Of a stretch of DNA of 64,000 bases, positions 53,348-63,143 are shown piece after piece. The stretch comes from Leptolyngbya sp. Cla-17 (GTDB lineage Bacteria; Cyanobacteriota; Cyanobacteriia; Leptolyngbyales; Leptolyngbyaceae): assembly GCF_016807185.1 (NCBI RefSeq), contig NZ_JAEVYN010000001.1:1156272-1220271 (forward strand), written 5' to 3'. Numbering within the stretch: position 1 is the stretch's first letter; the number at the start of each line of letters is the position of its first letter. The notes below the pieces were generated by a model that saw nothing but the letters and a program-made list of their open reading frames with translations, did not search any database and was not told the DNA's origin. Made by a program: the position numbers and the translations under genes.

Positions 53348-54661
53348 TTAAGTGGCGTTGATAGTGCCGAAATTACTTTGTTCTTTCAAGTTGTACTTCA
53401 TCTTTTGGTCGACTGCTGATTGAGTTGATGATTGTTGACGTTCAACATAAGCTGAACCAATGTAGCTCTCGACTAACATTAATAGCTCATTTTCGCCAAA
53501 CGGCTTTGTTAAATAGTCCGTGGCTCCAATTAATTTGGCTCTGACGCGATCGATGAACCCATCTTTGCCCGTCAGCATGATAATAGGTGTTTGGCGAAAG
53601 AGGGTGGAGGTGCGTAACATTGCACACACTTCATAACCGTCTAGCTCAGGCATGGTAATGTCGCACAAGATTAGGTCGGGAATGATTTGAAAGACGCTGC
53701 TCAACGCTTCTAATGGGTCACCGATCGCGATCGCGTCATAACCTTGTTGAGTTAGAATGTGCTTCACAGTTTCCCGAACAGCCACTCCATCATCAATACA
53801 AACAATTTTAGGCGGGCGCATTTCAAAGCGCGAGTGGTCGCTAACTCGCCGAGTTAACTCGTTCTCCTTTCGGGCGTTTTGAACCGTAGCCTCCGGACTA
53901 GTGAGTTGAAGAACACCCTGCTGAATATAGGGATAAATTGCCTGAGCAACCGTTAGGATGTCGCGATTAAGGTACCTGCCAATCTGCCGCAAAGTGGTTT
54001 TCCCATCCGCAAATTTAGAGAGTTTGTTAAAGGTACGGTTTGATAACGCATCCTGTAACACACCGACATTTGTAATAATTGGACATTGCTCAGTGGAATA
54101 GATATATGGATAAAACTGCTTCCACCGTTGCACCTGTTTCATTGTGTGGGTCAACAAGGGTGATATTTCAAAGGCAGTGAGTTGAGGAGATAGAGGTTGC
54201 CCGATTTCAAATATAAAGGTGCCATGGTGCAAGCTTAATAAATCAAATAAGGTTTCGTGCACCATACTTTGAATAATGCTGCGACCCTGGGCAGGAGTCA
54301 GCGTATGATTTTCCATCAGTGCCCAAAGATAGCTGTATTCAGGAGCGTTAGCAGTGGCGATCGCCCCGCTCACTAAGGGCGCAAGGGCCTTTTCTAGTTC
54401 GTAACGCTGAAGATAGTCCCGTAGACGCAGCAACTGAGCATTGGGATCGGCTGCATAAATAATTTGCCCATTTAGAAAGAAGACGAACCAAGACTGCTCA
54501 GTGGAATCAGGATTGCGATTGTTTATCGCATGAGCTACCTCCGAATCTACCGCGGTAGATTGAGAGGGGTAGGCTTCTACGAATAACTCTCCGGTTCGCT
54601 GCCCCAATTCAATAAGCTGCAGAATACTGCGAATATCAATTTCACTGAGTTTACCCTGCAT
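53348..54661 (-). CDS. hmpA: PatA-like response regulator with N-terminal PATAN/DUF4388 domain (HmpA/PilG-like)
   Basis: First gene of the chemotaxis operon, 437 residues. The PATAN domain covers about 1-240 (LSEIDIRSILQLIELGQRTGELFVEA at the start), and a receiver at about 290-410 has its Asp in LILCDITMPELDGYEVC and the TGKDGF...TKPF switch residues. PatA in Anabaena affects heterocyst placement, but members in this operon type work in pilus-based movement. A 94-bp gap separates it from cheY. Confidence 0.93.
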   Translation of the reverse strand: MQGKLSEIDIRSILQLIELGQRTGELFVEAYPSQSTAVDSEVAHAINNRNPDSTEQSWFVFFLNGQIIYAADPNAQLLRLRDYLQRYELEKALAPLVSGAIATANAPEYSYLWALMENHTLTPAQGRSIIQSMVHETLFDLLSLHHGTFIFEIGQPLSPQLTAFEISPLLTHTMKQVQRWKQFYPYIYSTEQCPIITNVGVLQDALSNRTFNKLSKFADGKTTLRQIGRYLNRDILTVAQAIYPYIQQGVLQLTSPEATVQNARKENELTRRVSDHSRFEMRPPKIVCIDDGVAVRETVKHILTQQGYDAIAIGDPLEALSSVFQIIPDLILCDITMPELDGYEVCAMLRTSTLFRQTPIIMLTGKDGFIDRVRAKLIGATDYLTKPFGENELLMLVESYIGSAYVERQQSSTQSAVDQKMKYNLKEQSNFGTINAT

Positions 54662-55392
54662 GCACGTTCGACTATTTTATTAAAAGGTTCACCTAGAAAT
54701 AGGCAAATAGGACAATCGTCCCCTTCTCTGTTACATTTCTTTAATAAATCTAACAAGCAATGTTAAGTTAGAAGGCGAAAGCTGAGCAATCAATTGTGCC
54801 TTCAATGAAATCTAGGTTTAATAACTAATTCTGCTAAATCTTGGCAGATTTCTTTGGAATGATCCATGATTTATCAATACCATTTAATTTGTACCTGTTA
54901 GGATATTAGCCTTACTAGGCTCAAAACGTCCTCACGTCGTGATAGTGCTGCTATGGATATAACTTGTATCTCCAATCGAATGGGTCAAATAAATCCTTTT
55001 TGAGTGATCATGCATAAGTATTATCAAGATCTTACTGTTTGGCACAAGTGGATATCTAGTCATTCTTGCTCAGCTGAAAACTGGGTTAGGCAAGCTAGTT
55101 TAATCAGGCAATTTTGCTTCTATGGTTTATTACTATAGACAAGTCGCCTGAATGAATTTGCGTCATGATGTCTTAAAGCCTCATTGCTTGCTGTGCTTGG
55201 TGAATGAATTTCGGATTCTGGTGATCGCTACAGCGACACAAATGGTGGGAATGCTTTTTGTATGTGAAAGGTTTGCCAACTTAGCAAATTCAATAGGCTG
55301 CTGAAGGAATCTGTGAATTAGGCTTAGTTTAGCGAGTTTAGCTAGCGCATTTGTTGAGTTTGTTGGGCAAAGACAAAGAGGGGATTATTGGC
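54662..55392. other. divergent promoter region between hmpA and hmpF
   Basis: 731 bp with no credible gene; a 42-codon frame at 55010-55138 lacks a ribosome site. TCACGTCGTGA near 54930 is a short palindrome. The start of both motility units in this region suggests shared control; in other filamentous cyanobacteria sigma factors of a cascade act on hmp promoters. I cannot identify their boxes here. Confidence 0.35.
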
Positions 55393-57132
55393 GTGCTGTA
55401 TCTAGCAGAAGTACAAAAGAAAAGCGGTGGATTGCTAGGTGGTGGTGGCAAAGCCGAAATTAGATTGCTTGCCTGCCAACGATCAGAGCAGAACTGGTCG
55501 TCAATTCCGGGGGATGAAGTGATTCCATCCGATGAAGCCAACAGTTATGGCGCAGGTGCCTTAGTACTGGTAGATGTGTCAGCTAATCGACAAGTGCAGC
55601 GACTTCAAGAAGCAGGTCGTCCTTTAGTTAGTATCTTGCAAAACTTTTCTCGCTTGCAGGAAAAGTTTAAGACTCAAGAAGAAGAAATTGAGCAGTGGAA
55701 GCAATCGCTAACTTATCAGAGTCAAGAGCTAAACCGTCGAGAAATGGAGATGGAAGCCCGTCGGGAACAGCTTCAGCAAATGGAAGAAGACTTTGAGCAG
55801 ATGGAGCAGCAGCGCCAAGAGATTACAGCTTCTCAAGAAGAAATAAACCAACAAAAAGAAGCTTATGAGCGCAACCGCCAAGAATTAGAAGGGGCTTGGG
55901 AACATTTGCGTGGTGAGACGCGCCGCATGGAGGAACAACAGACAACCATGCAGCAATCTGCGGTGTTGGATGACGACAAGGCGCGCATGTTGCACGAAGC
56001 ATTGAATCGATTAACAGGGGCATCCCCAGTAGAACCCGTTCGAGATTCACTCAATGCTTCTTTTGAAATTTTATCCCAGCACCAAGAGCAGCTCAACCTA
56101 TATTGGCAAACTTTAGAGCAACAGCGATCGCTCGTGGCTCAAAGCAATCAAGAAATTGAGCAGCAAGCGCAAACTATTCGAGATCGCTGGCAGGAGTGGC
56201 ATCAAGCTCAAACCGCTCTAGAGCAGGCTAAAGCCGAATTAAAAGCACAGCAGACCGCGCTGGTCGGTAAGCAGGATTACGCAAGACTGTTATCTAACCA
56301 GCTTCAAAGCCATGATGAGCTTCATCAGCAAGTCTATCGATTGGCAGCAACCTCTGCCCACGTGAAGATTGGTCTCCACGTAGATGTAGAAGCCCTGGAA
56401 AAAATGCCAGTGGACGACCTGCAAAAGGTTGTTCAGGATCTAGAAAACGAGCTGTTAAAGCTTGAAAGCTTTGTAGAAAGTCAAGAAGAAGAGTTGCGCT
56501 CAAAACAGCAAGAAATTGACGACATCAAAACCAAAATTAATGCGGCGAATGAGTATGATCGCCTCAATTTAGAAAATGAGATGTCGGACGAGCAAGATGG
56601 TTATCAGATGCTGTACGAAACCCTTGTTGGGCAGCGTCGCAGCCTCCAAGAGCGGAAAGCCTTTCTCAACCAGCACCAGTCAGTTCTTCGCCATCGTCAA
56701 GGAATCGCCGACCCAGAAGGTAGCGAAAGTGTGATTGATCTTGAACCGATCTTGACTCAAATCGATGCCCAACGCCAGCAGCAAGCCGATGAGCTACAGG
56801 CATTAGAAGCTCAGATTACGCAGATGCAAGCGGCTATTCAACAGACGGAAAATATTGTAAATAATCAAGTTACAGACCAAGAATCTAAACGCAACGAGTT
56901 AAAGCGCCTCGAAGATGAACTTTTAAACCGCCGCAAAGCCGATTCTGAAGGGATTGGTAAAGTTGCAATCTATCAAGAGATGCTTCAGCCTGTACAAGAC
57001 ACTACAGATGGAATGCGCCAAAAACTGGAGGCGATCGCAGGTGGAATGGCACAAGGGCAAGAAGTAGCGGATTCTCAGCAGCAGGCAATTATTGAAATTC
57101 GCCAAGTCATTAGCAGCTTGACTAATTCCTAG
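55393..57132 (+). CDS. hmpF: pilus motility taxis protein HmpF
   Basis: Coiled-coil protein needed for gliding and hormogonium motility, which localises to cell poles in Nostoc. The N-terminal 110 residues (VLYLAEVQKKSG...EIRLLACQR, then SANRQVQRLQEAGRPLVSIL) are the HmpF-specific region, and the rest is a long Gln/Glu-rich coiled coil to about residue 570. I set the start at GTG 55393, because homologues begin at this LYLAEVQKK and GAGGGG stands 9 nt before it; a TTG at 55351 would add 14 residues. Its 3' end overlaps tilS by 11 nt. Length 579. Confidence 0.92.
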   Translation: MLYLAEVQKKSGGLLGGGGKAEIRLLACQRSEQNWSSIPGDEVIPSDEANSYGAGALVLVDVSANRQVQRLQEAGRPLVSILQNFSRLQEKFKTQEEEIEQWKQSLTYQSQELNRREMEMEARREQLQQMEEDFEQMEQQRQEITASQEEINQQKEAYERNRQELEGAWEHLRGETRRMEEQQTTMQQSAVLDDDKARMLHEALNRLTGASPVEPVRDSLNASFEILSQHQEQLNLYWQTLEQQRSLVAQSNQEIEQQAQTIRDRWQEWHQAQTALEQAKAELKAQQTALVGKQDYARLLSNQLQSHDELHQQVYRLAATSAHVKIGLHVDVEALEKMPVDDLQKVVQDLENELLKLESFVESQEEELRSKQQEIDDIKTKINAANEYDRLNLENEMSDEQDGYQMLYETLVGQRRSLQERKAFLNQHQSVLRHRQGIADPEGSESVIDLEPILTQIDAQRQQQADELQALEAQITQMQAAIQQTENIVNNQVTDQESKRNELKRLEDELLNRRKADSEGIGKVAIYQEMLQPVQDTTDGMRQKLEAIAGGMAQGQEVADSQQQAIIEIRQVISSLTNS

Positions 57133-58153
57133 CATTCATAACATCAGCGCTTTGCAGCCTGATCCAATCTCCTTCTACCTGAGCGATCGCACCCCCTGGA
57201 AACGGATCAGTTTGCGATCGATGTGGGGCTGAAATCAATGCGACCAACTTTTCAATCTGTGCAAAATTAGGAGCTTCAGGCAAACTCTCTTGCAAAAATT
57301 GACGAGCAGCCCGGCGTTGTAACGCGATCGGGGCCGTTTGTAGAGTTCGTCGATTGAAGCTACAAGACTGTCCCTCAACATTCCACTCAGCTCGTTCAAT
57401 TAACTGACTAGCTTGCGCTTCTAGGTATTCCACCTCTGCTTGTAGCAATTCTGCTGTCTGATTAAGCGCTTGCTCCACCTGGGGATTAAAATGAGCTTGC
57501 AAGTAAGGGATCAGCTCTAAACGAATGCGATTTCGGGCACACTGGAGACTTTGATTCGTGCTGTCTTCCCAAATGCTCAGGCCCATTGTCTGACAAAACT
57601 GGGCAGTTTGAGCACGAGTCAAGCTGAGCAGTGGACGAACGAGCTGAAGGGTAGCAGTCAGCGATCGCGTCCAAGTCAAAGCCTGCAATCCATCTGCACC
57701 ACTACCGCGCATTAGGTTATAGAGAAACGTTTCAGCGCGATCACTAGCGGTGTGCCCTGTGACGATGGTGCCATAGCCATGCTGCTGAGCAATCTGCATC
57801 AAGATTTGGTAGCGCCATTCACGAGCCGCTGCTTCACTCGACACAACAACTTCAGCCGTTTGCTCAAAATAGACAATTTGCCACTGCTGCGCCAAGTTCC
57901 GCACAAACAAAGCATTCTCCGCTGAATCCGATCGCCAGCGGTGATCACAATGGGCGATCGCCAGTTCCCATCCCCATTTTGTTTTCAAATCCAATAGTAG
58001 CTTTGCTAGACAAAGAGAATCTTGCCCACCAGAAACCGCCATTAAGATACGCGAGCCTCGTTTTAGCAAGAGTCTTTTTTTTAGGCTCTGATGCAAATGA
58101 GCGTGCAGATCTGTCCAGGAAGGGAAAGAATTTTCTGTGACAGGATTGCTCAT
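57122..58153 (-). CDS. tilS: tRNA(Ile)-lysidine synthase
   Basis: Adds lysine to C34 of the tRNA-Ile that reads AUA. The PP-loop ATP site is SGGQDS (41-46), followed by the conserved HCDHRWRSDSAENA and TGHTASDRAETFLYNLMRG blocks. Length 343 is the short version without the extra C-terminal domains of E. coli TilS, usual for cyanobacteria. Last of the ccsA-KGK-tilS run; its end overlaps the convergent hmpF. Confidence 0.94.
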   Translation of the reverse strand: MSNPVTENSFPSWTDLHAHLHQSLKKRLLLKRGSRILMAVSGGQDSLCLAKLLLDLKTKWGWELAIAHCDHRWRSDSAENALFVRNLAQQWQIVYFEQTAEVVVSSEAAAREWRYQILMQIAQQHGYGTIVTGHTASDRAETFLYNLMRGSGADGLQALTWTRSLTATLQLVRPLLSLTRAQTAQFCQTMGLSIWEDSTNQSLQCARNRIRLELIPYLQAHFNPQVEQALNQTAELLQAEVEYLEAQASQLIERAEWNVEGQSCSFNRRTLQTAPIALQRRAARQFLQESLPEAPNFAQIEKLVALISAPHRSQTDPFPGGAIAQVEGDWIRLQSADVMNARN

Positions 58154-58189
58154 TTAAGAGGGCTAGGATTTGGGGTCTAGAGCTAAAAG

Positions 58190-58618
58190 CTAGTAATCAT
58201 CATCAGGGCTACCATAAAAGTCTTCCAGATTTGTATCTGATCGCCCTGACTGATACACGTCATCGCGATCAAGCCGAGGGGGAGAATCAGAACGAGGCTC
58301 CAATTTTCCTAGACGACGTGGCTGTTCGGTCATGCGTCGTTCAGGAAGCCGTGCTTTGGGACTATCTGGCGAAAACTCTAGCCGGATGCGAACTCTACCG
58401 CGCTGCCAACCTTGACCACTAAACCGAAGTGCTTGACATTCCAAGCCTTCGTTAAACCAGCCTTCATTTTCTTCGACCCAATCTTCTTCGCGATCGCTAA
58501 TTGCTTGTGCCAAAGCATCTAAGAATTCGCCAACCTTAAAGGTAGGGTTTGCCATCAACACCCGACCCAGGTTAACAAACAGCACTTCATCATTATCCAA
58601 AGGTTGAAACTCATCCAT
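58190..58618 (-). CDS. KGK-domain family protein, with RGR in place of the KGK motif
   Basis: A 142-residue cyanobacterial protein with an N-terminal KGK-type domain: FQPLDNDEVLF, then FKVGEFLDALAQAI, a WF-ECQALRFSGQGW segment and the signature loop as WQRGRVRIRLEFSPDSP, where most members read W-KGK-RI. The remainder (from about 90) is disordered, rich in Arg, Asp, Ser and Pro. Function unknown. Its ATG is one base after the ccsA stop, so it is co-translated with ccsA. Confidence 0.75.
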   Translation of the reverse strand: MDEFQPLDNDEVLFVNLGRVLMANPTFKVGEFLDALAQAISDREEDWVEENEGWFNEGLECQALRFSGQGWQRGRVRIRLEFSPDSPKARLPERRMTEQPRRLGKLEPRSDSPPRLDRDDVYQSGRSDTNLEDFYGSPDDDY

Positions 58619-58619
58619 T

Positions 58620-59627
58620 TTAGAAAAACCAACCGTAGCTATGAAGCCCTTTACCCAACAAATTCACGCCCAAATAGCAAACCCAAACGACCAGAAAACC
58701 CGCTGCTGCTAGCAATGCTGGACGACGACCTTGCCAGCCTTTGGTAATCCGAGCGTGCAAATAAGCCGCAAACACCAACCAGGTAATCAGCGCCCACGTT
58801 TCTTTTGGGTCCCAACTCCAATAGGAACCCCATGCTTCGTTTGCCCACACCGCTCCGGCAATGATACCAATAGTGAGCAGGGGAAACCCCAGCCCAATGA
58901 TACGGTAACTAATGTTATCTAGGGTGTCTGCCAGACTGAGACGCTGAGGCGAAAGAACGACCGCGATCGCCGGAGGTTCCATAACCGCAACAGAACCGTT
59001 GTTAGAAAATACAGCAGTTGCTTCGGTTGCCAAGACCTCACCAATGGGTTCACCCGCTTTTCGCAGTTGATACTTGCGATCACGGTAGCTGCCTGTACCG
59101 ACAGAGCTGCCTTTTAACTCGATCTCTTGTCCACGGGTGACGACCAAAAATGCAATCGCCAGCAGAGAACCTACCATTAATGTGGCGTAGCTTAACATCA
59201 TCACACTGACATGCATCATCAACCAGTTGGATTTAAGTGCTGGCACTAACGGCTCAGAGACTTGCATCTCTTTAGGCAATGTTAGAGCCGCAAAAGCAGC
59301 AATGCTCATGGAAATTGGCGCAGTCACCACTCCCACCAGGCGATTACGGCTCATCCGTTCTGCCACAAAATGCATTGTGGTAATGCCCCAAGTCAAGAAA
59401 AACAGAGATTCGTATAAGTTGCTGAGGGGAAAGTATCCGGCTTCCAGCCAGCGTGCGCCCAAGAGTGCTGCTATGCAAAGATTGGCGATCGCCATTCCGG
59501 TACTACCCACGATTTCTAAATATGGCAGGTTTGGAAATGCTGCCCCAATCCAATAAACCAGCATTGTGATAAACAGCACTGCAAAGGAAGCATTGTCTAA
59601 AATGCCTTGCAGTTTAACCAGATCCAT
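58620..59627 (-). CDS. ccsA: cytochrome c biogenesis protein CcsA (CcsB in bacterial naming)
   Basis: Heme handling and attachment protein of System II cytochrome c assembly, working with Ccs1/ResB in the thylakoid or plasma membrane. The 335-residue polytopic sequence has the heme-binding WWD motif (WANEAWGSYWSWDPKETWAL near 260-280) and flanking His in the last helices (AAYLHARI and KGLHSYGWFF). The N-terminus (LQGILDNASFAVLF) matches plastid ccsA. It is the first gene of a run with the KGK gene and tilS. Partner ccs1 is not in the window. Confidence 0.95.
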   Translation of the reverse strand: MDLVKLQGILDNASFAVLFITMLVYWIGAAFPNLPYLEIVGSTGMAIANLCIAALLGARWLEAGYFPLSNLYESLFFLTWGITTMHFVAERMSRNRLVGVVTAPISMSIAAFAALTLPKEMQVSEPLVPALKSNWLMMHVSVMMLSYATLMVGSLLAIAFLVVTRGQEIELKGSSVGTGSYRDRKYQLRKAGEPIGEVLATEATAVFSNNGSVAVMEPPAIAVVLSPQRLSLADTLDNISYRIIGLGFPLLTIGIIAGAVWANEAWGSYWSWDPKETWALITWLVFAAYLHARITKGWQGRRPALLAAAGFLVVWVCYLGVNLLGKGLHSYGWFF

Positions 59628-59725
59628 TTCGTGTTCTCCACAAAAATCTTTAAGTGAATCGTTCTTATCCCTCTATCCTACGATGCTGACTGCAATACGG
59701 ACAGGGTTTGACTCTTCTACCTGGT

Positions 59726-61444
59726 CTATTGTGGTGGTGGCACAACCGGAGTAGGGCTTGGCGATGCAGGCAGAACCGTTGGACTAGGCAAAGGTTTTGG
59801 ATTCCCTGCTTTTTGCAGACCCACAAATACATCGTAGCGTGTGGTGCGATCGCCGCTCACTGCCGCCGTAATGCCAAGCGATCGCACAGCGGCAACCAGT
59901 TCTCGGTTGCCAGGTGGCAGTTGCAAAATGGGAAACTTTTTAGCGTTAATTGCCTCATCCACATTGAGATAGAAATGTCCATTGTTTGGGTTTAACCCAG
60001 CGGGAATCGCTTTTTTAAATGCATCATTGTCCGCCAATGGTTTGCCAGGGCGCGGCACAATGGCATTGGCGATCGGTGCACCTAACGAAAAGAAGGTGAT
60101 GTCTCCATCCAACCAGCCACGATTGATTATGGTTCCACTTTGGGGCACTGTCCAAGCAGTCACAGGTTGTCCGGCGACATCTCTTTCTTCAACTTTAAAC
60201 TTGTATCGCTCCACCATGGCATCATCCAGCTTCTTTAGAGTGGCTTCGGCAGCCCGACGATCGCTGGCTTTCATCATCATCAACAAGCTGAATGGCAGAT
60301 TGGCAGGTGTTCCCTCTGGCGCAGCCGCAAGGGCGATCGCAAATTCTCCATCCATCCAGGGCAAAAAGTCTTGCTCCCAGTCCATACCAACCGTAGATTT
60401 GATTCCTGATCGAATCACCTCTGGGTTGATGGGAGTGACAGGATTTGCCGCTGCTCCCTGACTATAGTCCTGCCAAAACTTCTTTAAATTGCCGCCCGAT
60501 GCCATCAAGATAGTGTCGGCAGGTAGCCGGGTGGGCATTATGGAAGCTGTATTTTTACTATCAAACTTACGGGTACTGTCTGGTTTTAGCCAAGACACGC
60601 TTTTAAGCTGGATGCCCTCTGGCTCCAAAGTGGCAGTCGCGGCCACACCTTGATTCTGCTGGAGTTGCTCCAAGTTTTGCGGAGAGAGCGATCGCCCCGT
60701 ATTTGCCGCCGTCACTACTGCCGCCGCCGGCAGGTTCACATACAATTTGCCAAAGGCTTGAGGCACTTTAATTTGACCCAATGCCTGGTTATAACCCGGA
60801 GTTTTTGCCAGGGTTGCTTCCCCTTTATAAGCATCAATCGCGCGATCGGTGGCTTTGGGATCATTGGTAACCAAGAGATACTTCCCATCGATTGCGGTTG
60901 CCGAAAAGGCCTGTACGGTTCCCTGAGTTTCCTTAATGTCAAAACCCTTGTAGCTGCGGTTGTTGAGTTTGCCACTCTGAGGACGTGGCTGTTCCAAAAT
61001 TTCCTTGGCTTTTAATGGATCGCGAATGGGTAAGATTACCACAATCGACTGCTGGTTGGGCGGAATTGCGGGAGAGGTGACGGGTGCCTTTGGTCCCAAA
61101 AACGCCACCGTAACTTCCCCGCCAACCCACGGCTGAATGTCTTTTTGATAGTCAAATCCGTTACTGGTCAAAACGCGATCGCGTACCTCTGCCAGACTTT
61201 TGTCAAATGCCGCCTGACTCTGAACCGTGCCAAACTGACGCAATTTTTGCCACTGTCCTGGTTCAGTCGTCACAGAAATCGCGATCAGAGCATCTTGCGG
61301 AATCATATCCGCCCCGACTGGCAGATCTTCGGGAGCAGCTTTGGATTGAGATAAATACCAATAGGCCCCACCGCCGCCAGCGACCAGCAATGCGGCGGTT
61401 CCAGCCGTTAGCAGAAGAGGGGACTTTGTTTTCTGGGCAACCAT
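59726..61444 (-). CDS. DUF3352 domain protein with N-terminal membrane anchor
   Basis: A 572-residue protein exposed outside the membrane. One helix (LLLTAGTAALLVAGGGGAYWY, about 9-30) anchors it; the rest is soluble, with the DUF3352 pattern: VGADMIPQDALIAISVTTEPGQW, then WVGGEVTVAFLGPKAP and LPWMDGEFAIALAAAPEGTP. The tail is Pro/Ser rich (PSPTVLPASPSPTPVVPPP). Function is unknown across the family. I start at ATG 61444 because homologues begin near the anchor; an in-frame ATG at 61546 would add 34 residues. Confidence 0.85.
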   Translation of the reverse strand: MVAQKTKSPLLLTAGTAALLVAGGGGAYWYLSQSKAAPEDLPVGADMIPQDALIAISVTTEPGQWQKLRQFGTVQSQAAFDKSLAEVRDRVLTSNGFDYQKDIQPWVGGEVTVAFLGPKAPVTSPAIPPNQQSIVVILPIRDPLKAKEILEQPRPQSGKLNNRSYKGFDIKETQGTVQAFSATAIDGKYLLVTNDPKATDRAIDAYKGEATLAKTPGYNQALGQIKVPQAFGKLYVNLPAAAVVTAANTGRSLSPQNLEQLQQNQGVAATATLEPEGIQLKSVSWLKPDSTRKFDSKNTASIMPTRLPADTILMASGGNLKKFWQDYSQGAAANPVTPINPEVIRSGIKSTVGMDWEQDFLPWMDGEFAIALAAAPEGTPANLPFSLLMMMKASDRRAAEATLKKLDDAMVERYKFKVEERDVAGQPVTAWTVPQSGTIINRGWLDGDITFFSLGAPIANAIVPRPGKPLADNDAFKKAIPAGLNPNNGHFYLNVDEAINAKKFPILQLPPGNRELVAAVRSLGITAAVSGDRTTRYDVFVGLQKAGNPKPLPSPTVLPASPSPTPVVPPPQ

Positions 61445-61872
61445 GAGTGTTTCGCTAAGCTCAACGGGCAATGTCCCTGACACTTTAGCAAAACTGAGGG
61501 CGATCGCAGCGAGAAATCGTCCAAATATGATTTCTGCAGAGTCCACAGCAGGATCAGCCCCAGCAAACTAACAAACCGCCTCAGATGTGGGGTTTCAATT
61601 GTTTGGCTGGCCAGCAAATCGTGAGTACTAAATAACAGAACAATCACACTATTTCCCCTCACTAAAGGTAGGGGTAAATAAAGCCATAGGAAGTACCCAT
61701 TCCAGTCAGGCGAGCGATCAACGATCCCCAAACCCCAAACTAGAATGGCTGCGTTAATCAACAAAATCGAGACTTTGCTAGGGTCAAGAAGAAAGGCTTT
61801 TGAAGGCAGCACAAAGGGCGAATTGTTCAGCATACTCTGCTTGCGTAATCCAGCGTTCACGACCGATGACAT
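61408..61872 (-). CDS. possible small membrane protein or remnant before the DUF3352 gene
   Basis: A 154-codon frame from ATG 61872, overlapping the DUF3352 start by 37 bases. Residues 30-110 show two or three hydrophobic segments (VSILLINAAILVWGLGIV, FLWLYLPLPLV, VSLLGLILLWTL), but the last 40 residues are not protein-like. It may be a real short membrane protein with a late stop, or the decayed end of a longer gene. I do not recognise a family. It accounts for most of the 520-bp gap; the remaining 90 bp should hold the divergent promoters. Confidence 0.35.
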   Translation of the reverse strand: MSSVVNAGLRKQSMLNNSPFVLPSKAFLLDPSKVSILLINAAILVWGLGIVDRSPDWNGYFLWLYLPLPLVRGNSVIVLLFSTHDLLASQTIETPHLRRFVSLLGLILLWTLQKSYLDDFSLRSPSVLLKCQGHCPLSLAKHSWLPRKQSPLFC

Positions 61873-62003
61873 TCATAAATTTTTGTAAGCTTACTTTGAC
61901 GTAATGTTGAGACAAGCTTGAAATAAGCTTAAGGAACCTTGGAAATCATTGTCTCTGTGTCATTTTGCTGGATTCCTTAAACGGATTACTGAAGATTAAC
62001 CCC

Positions 62004-63143
62004 ATGACTTCCATATTCAATGAACAAGATATTCAGCGCCACATTCCTGTTGTTGGGGATATTGCGGCTAAAAGCCCTTTAGCCTATCAAGCAACTCGTG
62101 GGGTTGTCGAAGTGGTAAACACAGTGCAGATGGCGATCGCTGAGTCTTATATCAATGGGCTAGAGGTACCTGACTCGGTTTTGCGAGCGCTGTTTGACAC
62201 CTGTATGCCCATCTTTTTTGAGCATTTCCCGTCCCTTCTCGCCCCCTATGAATGGGTCTTGCAAGAAACGGACCATGTGGCAGAAGGCTCTAGAGAATTG
62301 ATGAAGCTTCAATACGACCTCCCCCAAGGTATGTTGAATCGGATGCTGGGTAATGGGCAACTCATTTACCCTAAATACAGCATGGGTTTGTGGGAAAAAG
62401 GGGCGATCGATCTTGAGCAATCTCAAATGCACATGATTGACGACATCATTGAAAAACTTGACATTCAAGATGGCGACAACCTCTTAGATTTTGGCTGCGG
62501 TTGGGGCTGCGTTCCAAACTATATCTTGTCCAAGTTTCCGAATGTCAGATTCACGGGGTTGAACCTCAGCCATGAGCAGTGTGAATATATGCGTCAAAAG
62601 ATGCACGACCCTAAGAGTTATCTCAGTTCAGGTCGATTCACGCTGATGGAGGGAGATCTCAACGATGCCCAGCTTGAAGAAAAATTCGACAAAATTCTTT
62701 CCGTTGGTGTCTTTTGCCATGTGGGAAATCTAACCAACGCGTTTAAAAAACTTGCTTCATTCTTAAAGCCAGAGGGCAAGTTTTTTCTGCACATCATTAC
62801 TGTTCGGACTCCCAATAATATCTCTAGCGCTTACACTCACAAATACATTTTTCCTCACGGTCGCTACTGGAGTTTTGATAGTGTTCCTACTTACAACAAA
62901 GATTTCAAAACGGTTAAGCGCTGGTATCTCAACGGTATGAACTACTCTAAAACTTTCGCAAACTGGCTGAAGAACTTTGACGACAGCTACAGCGATGTTA
63001 AGAGTCTAAACTACGGGATCGATCCGGCTAAGTTTCGTCGCATCTGGCGATTTTATCTAATCTGGTTTGTTGCCAACTTTGCTAGCTGCAATGGCGAGAT
63101 TAATGGCAACGGTCAGTTTCTCATGGTTCACAGCGATCGCTGA
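62004..63143 (+). CDS. CFA-synthase-like SAM-dependent methyltransferase
   Basis: Class I methyltransferase of 379 residues related to cyclopropane-fatty-acyl-phospholipid synthases and coclaurine N-methyltransferases. A helical N-terminal domain (1-115) precedes YPKYSMGLWEKG, the SAM loop LLDFGCGWGCVPNYIL (161-176, motif I) and the LNLSHEQCEYMRQKM block. The substrate may be a lipid or a small molecule; the residues that would settle it cannot be read off. I start at ATG 62004; an upstream ATG at 61965 would add 13 residues. It is divergent from the DUF3352 gene. Confidence 0.85.
   Translation: MTSIFNEQDIQRHIPVVGDIAAKSPLAYQATRGVVEVVNTVQMAIAESYINGLEVPDSVLRALFDTCMPIFFEHFPSLLAPYEWVLQETDHVAEGSRELMKLQYDLPQGMLNRMLGNGQLIYPKYSMGLWEKGAIDLEQSQMHMIDDIIEKLDIQDGDNLLDFGCGWGCVPNYILSKFPNVRFTGLNLSHEQCEYMRQKMHDPKSYLSSGRFTLMEGDLNDAQLEEKFDKILSVGVFCHVGNLTNAFKKLASFLKPEGKFFLHIITVRTPNNISSAYTHKYIFPHGRYWSFDSVPTYNKDFKTVKRWYLNGMNYSKTFANWLKNFDDSYSDVKSLNYGIDPAKFRRIWRFYLIWFVANFASCNGEINGNGQFLMVHSDR

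Noticed and set aside
55010..55138. A 42-codon frame in the hmpA-hmpF gap
   Set aside because: No ribosome site, odd composition and no recognisable pattern.
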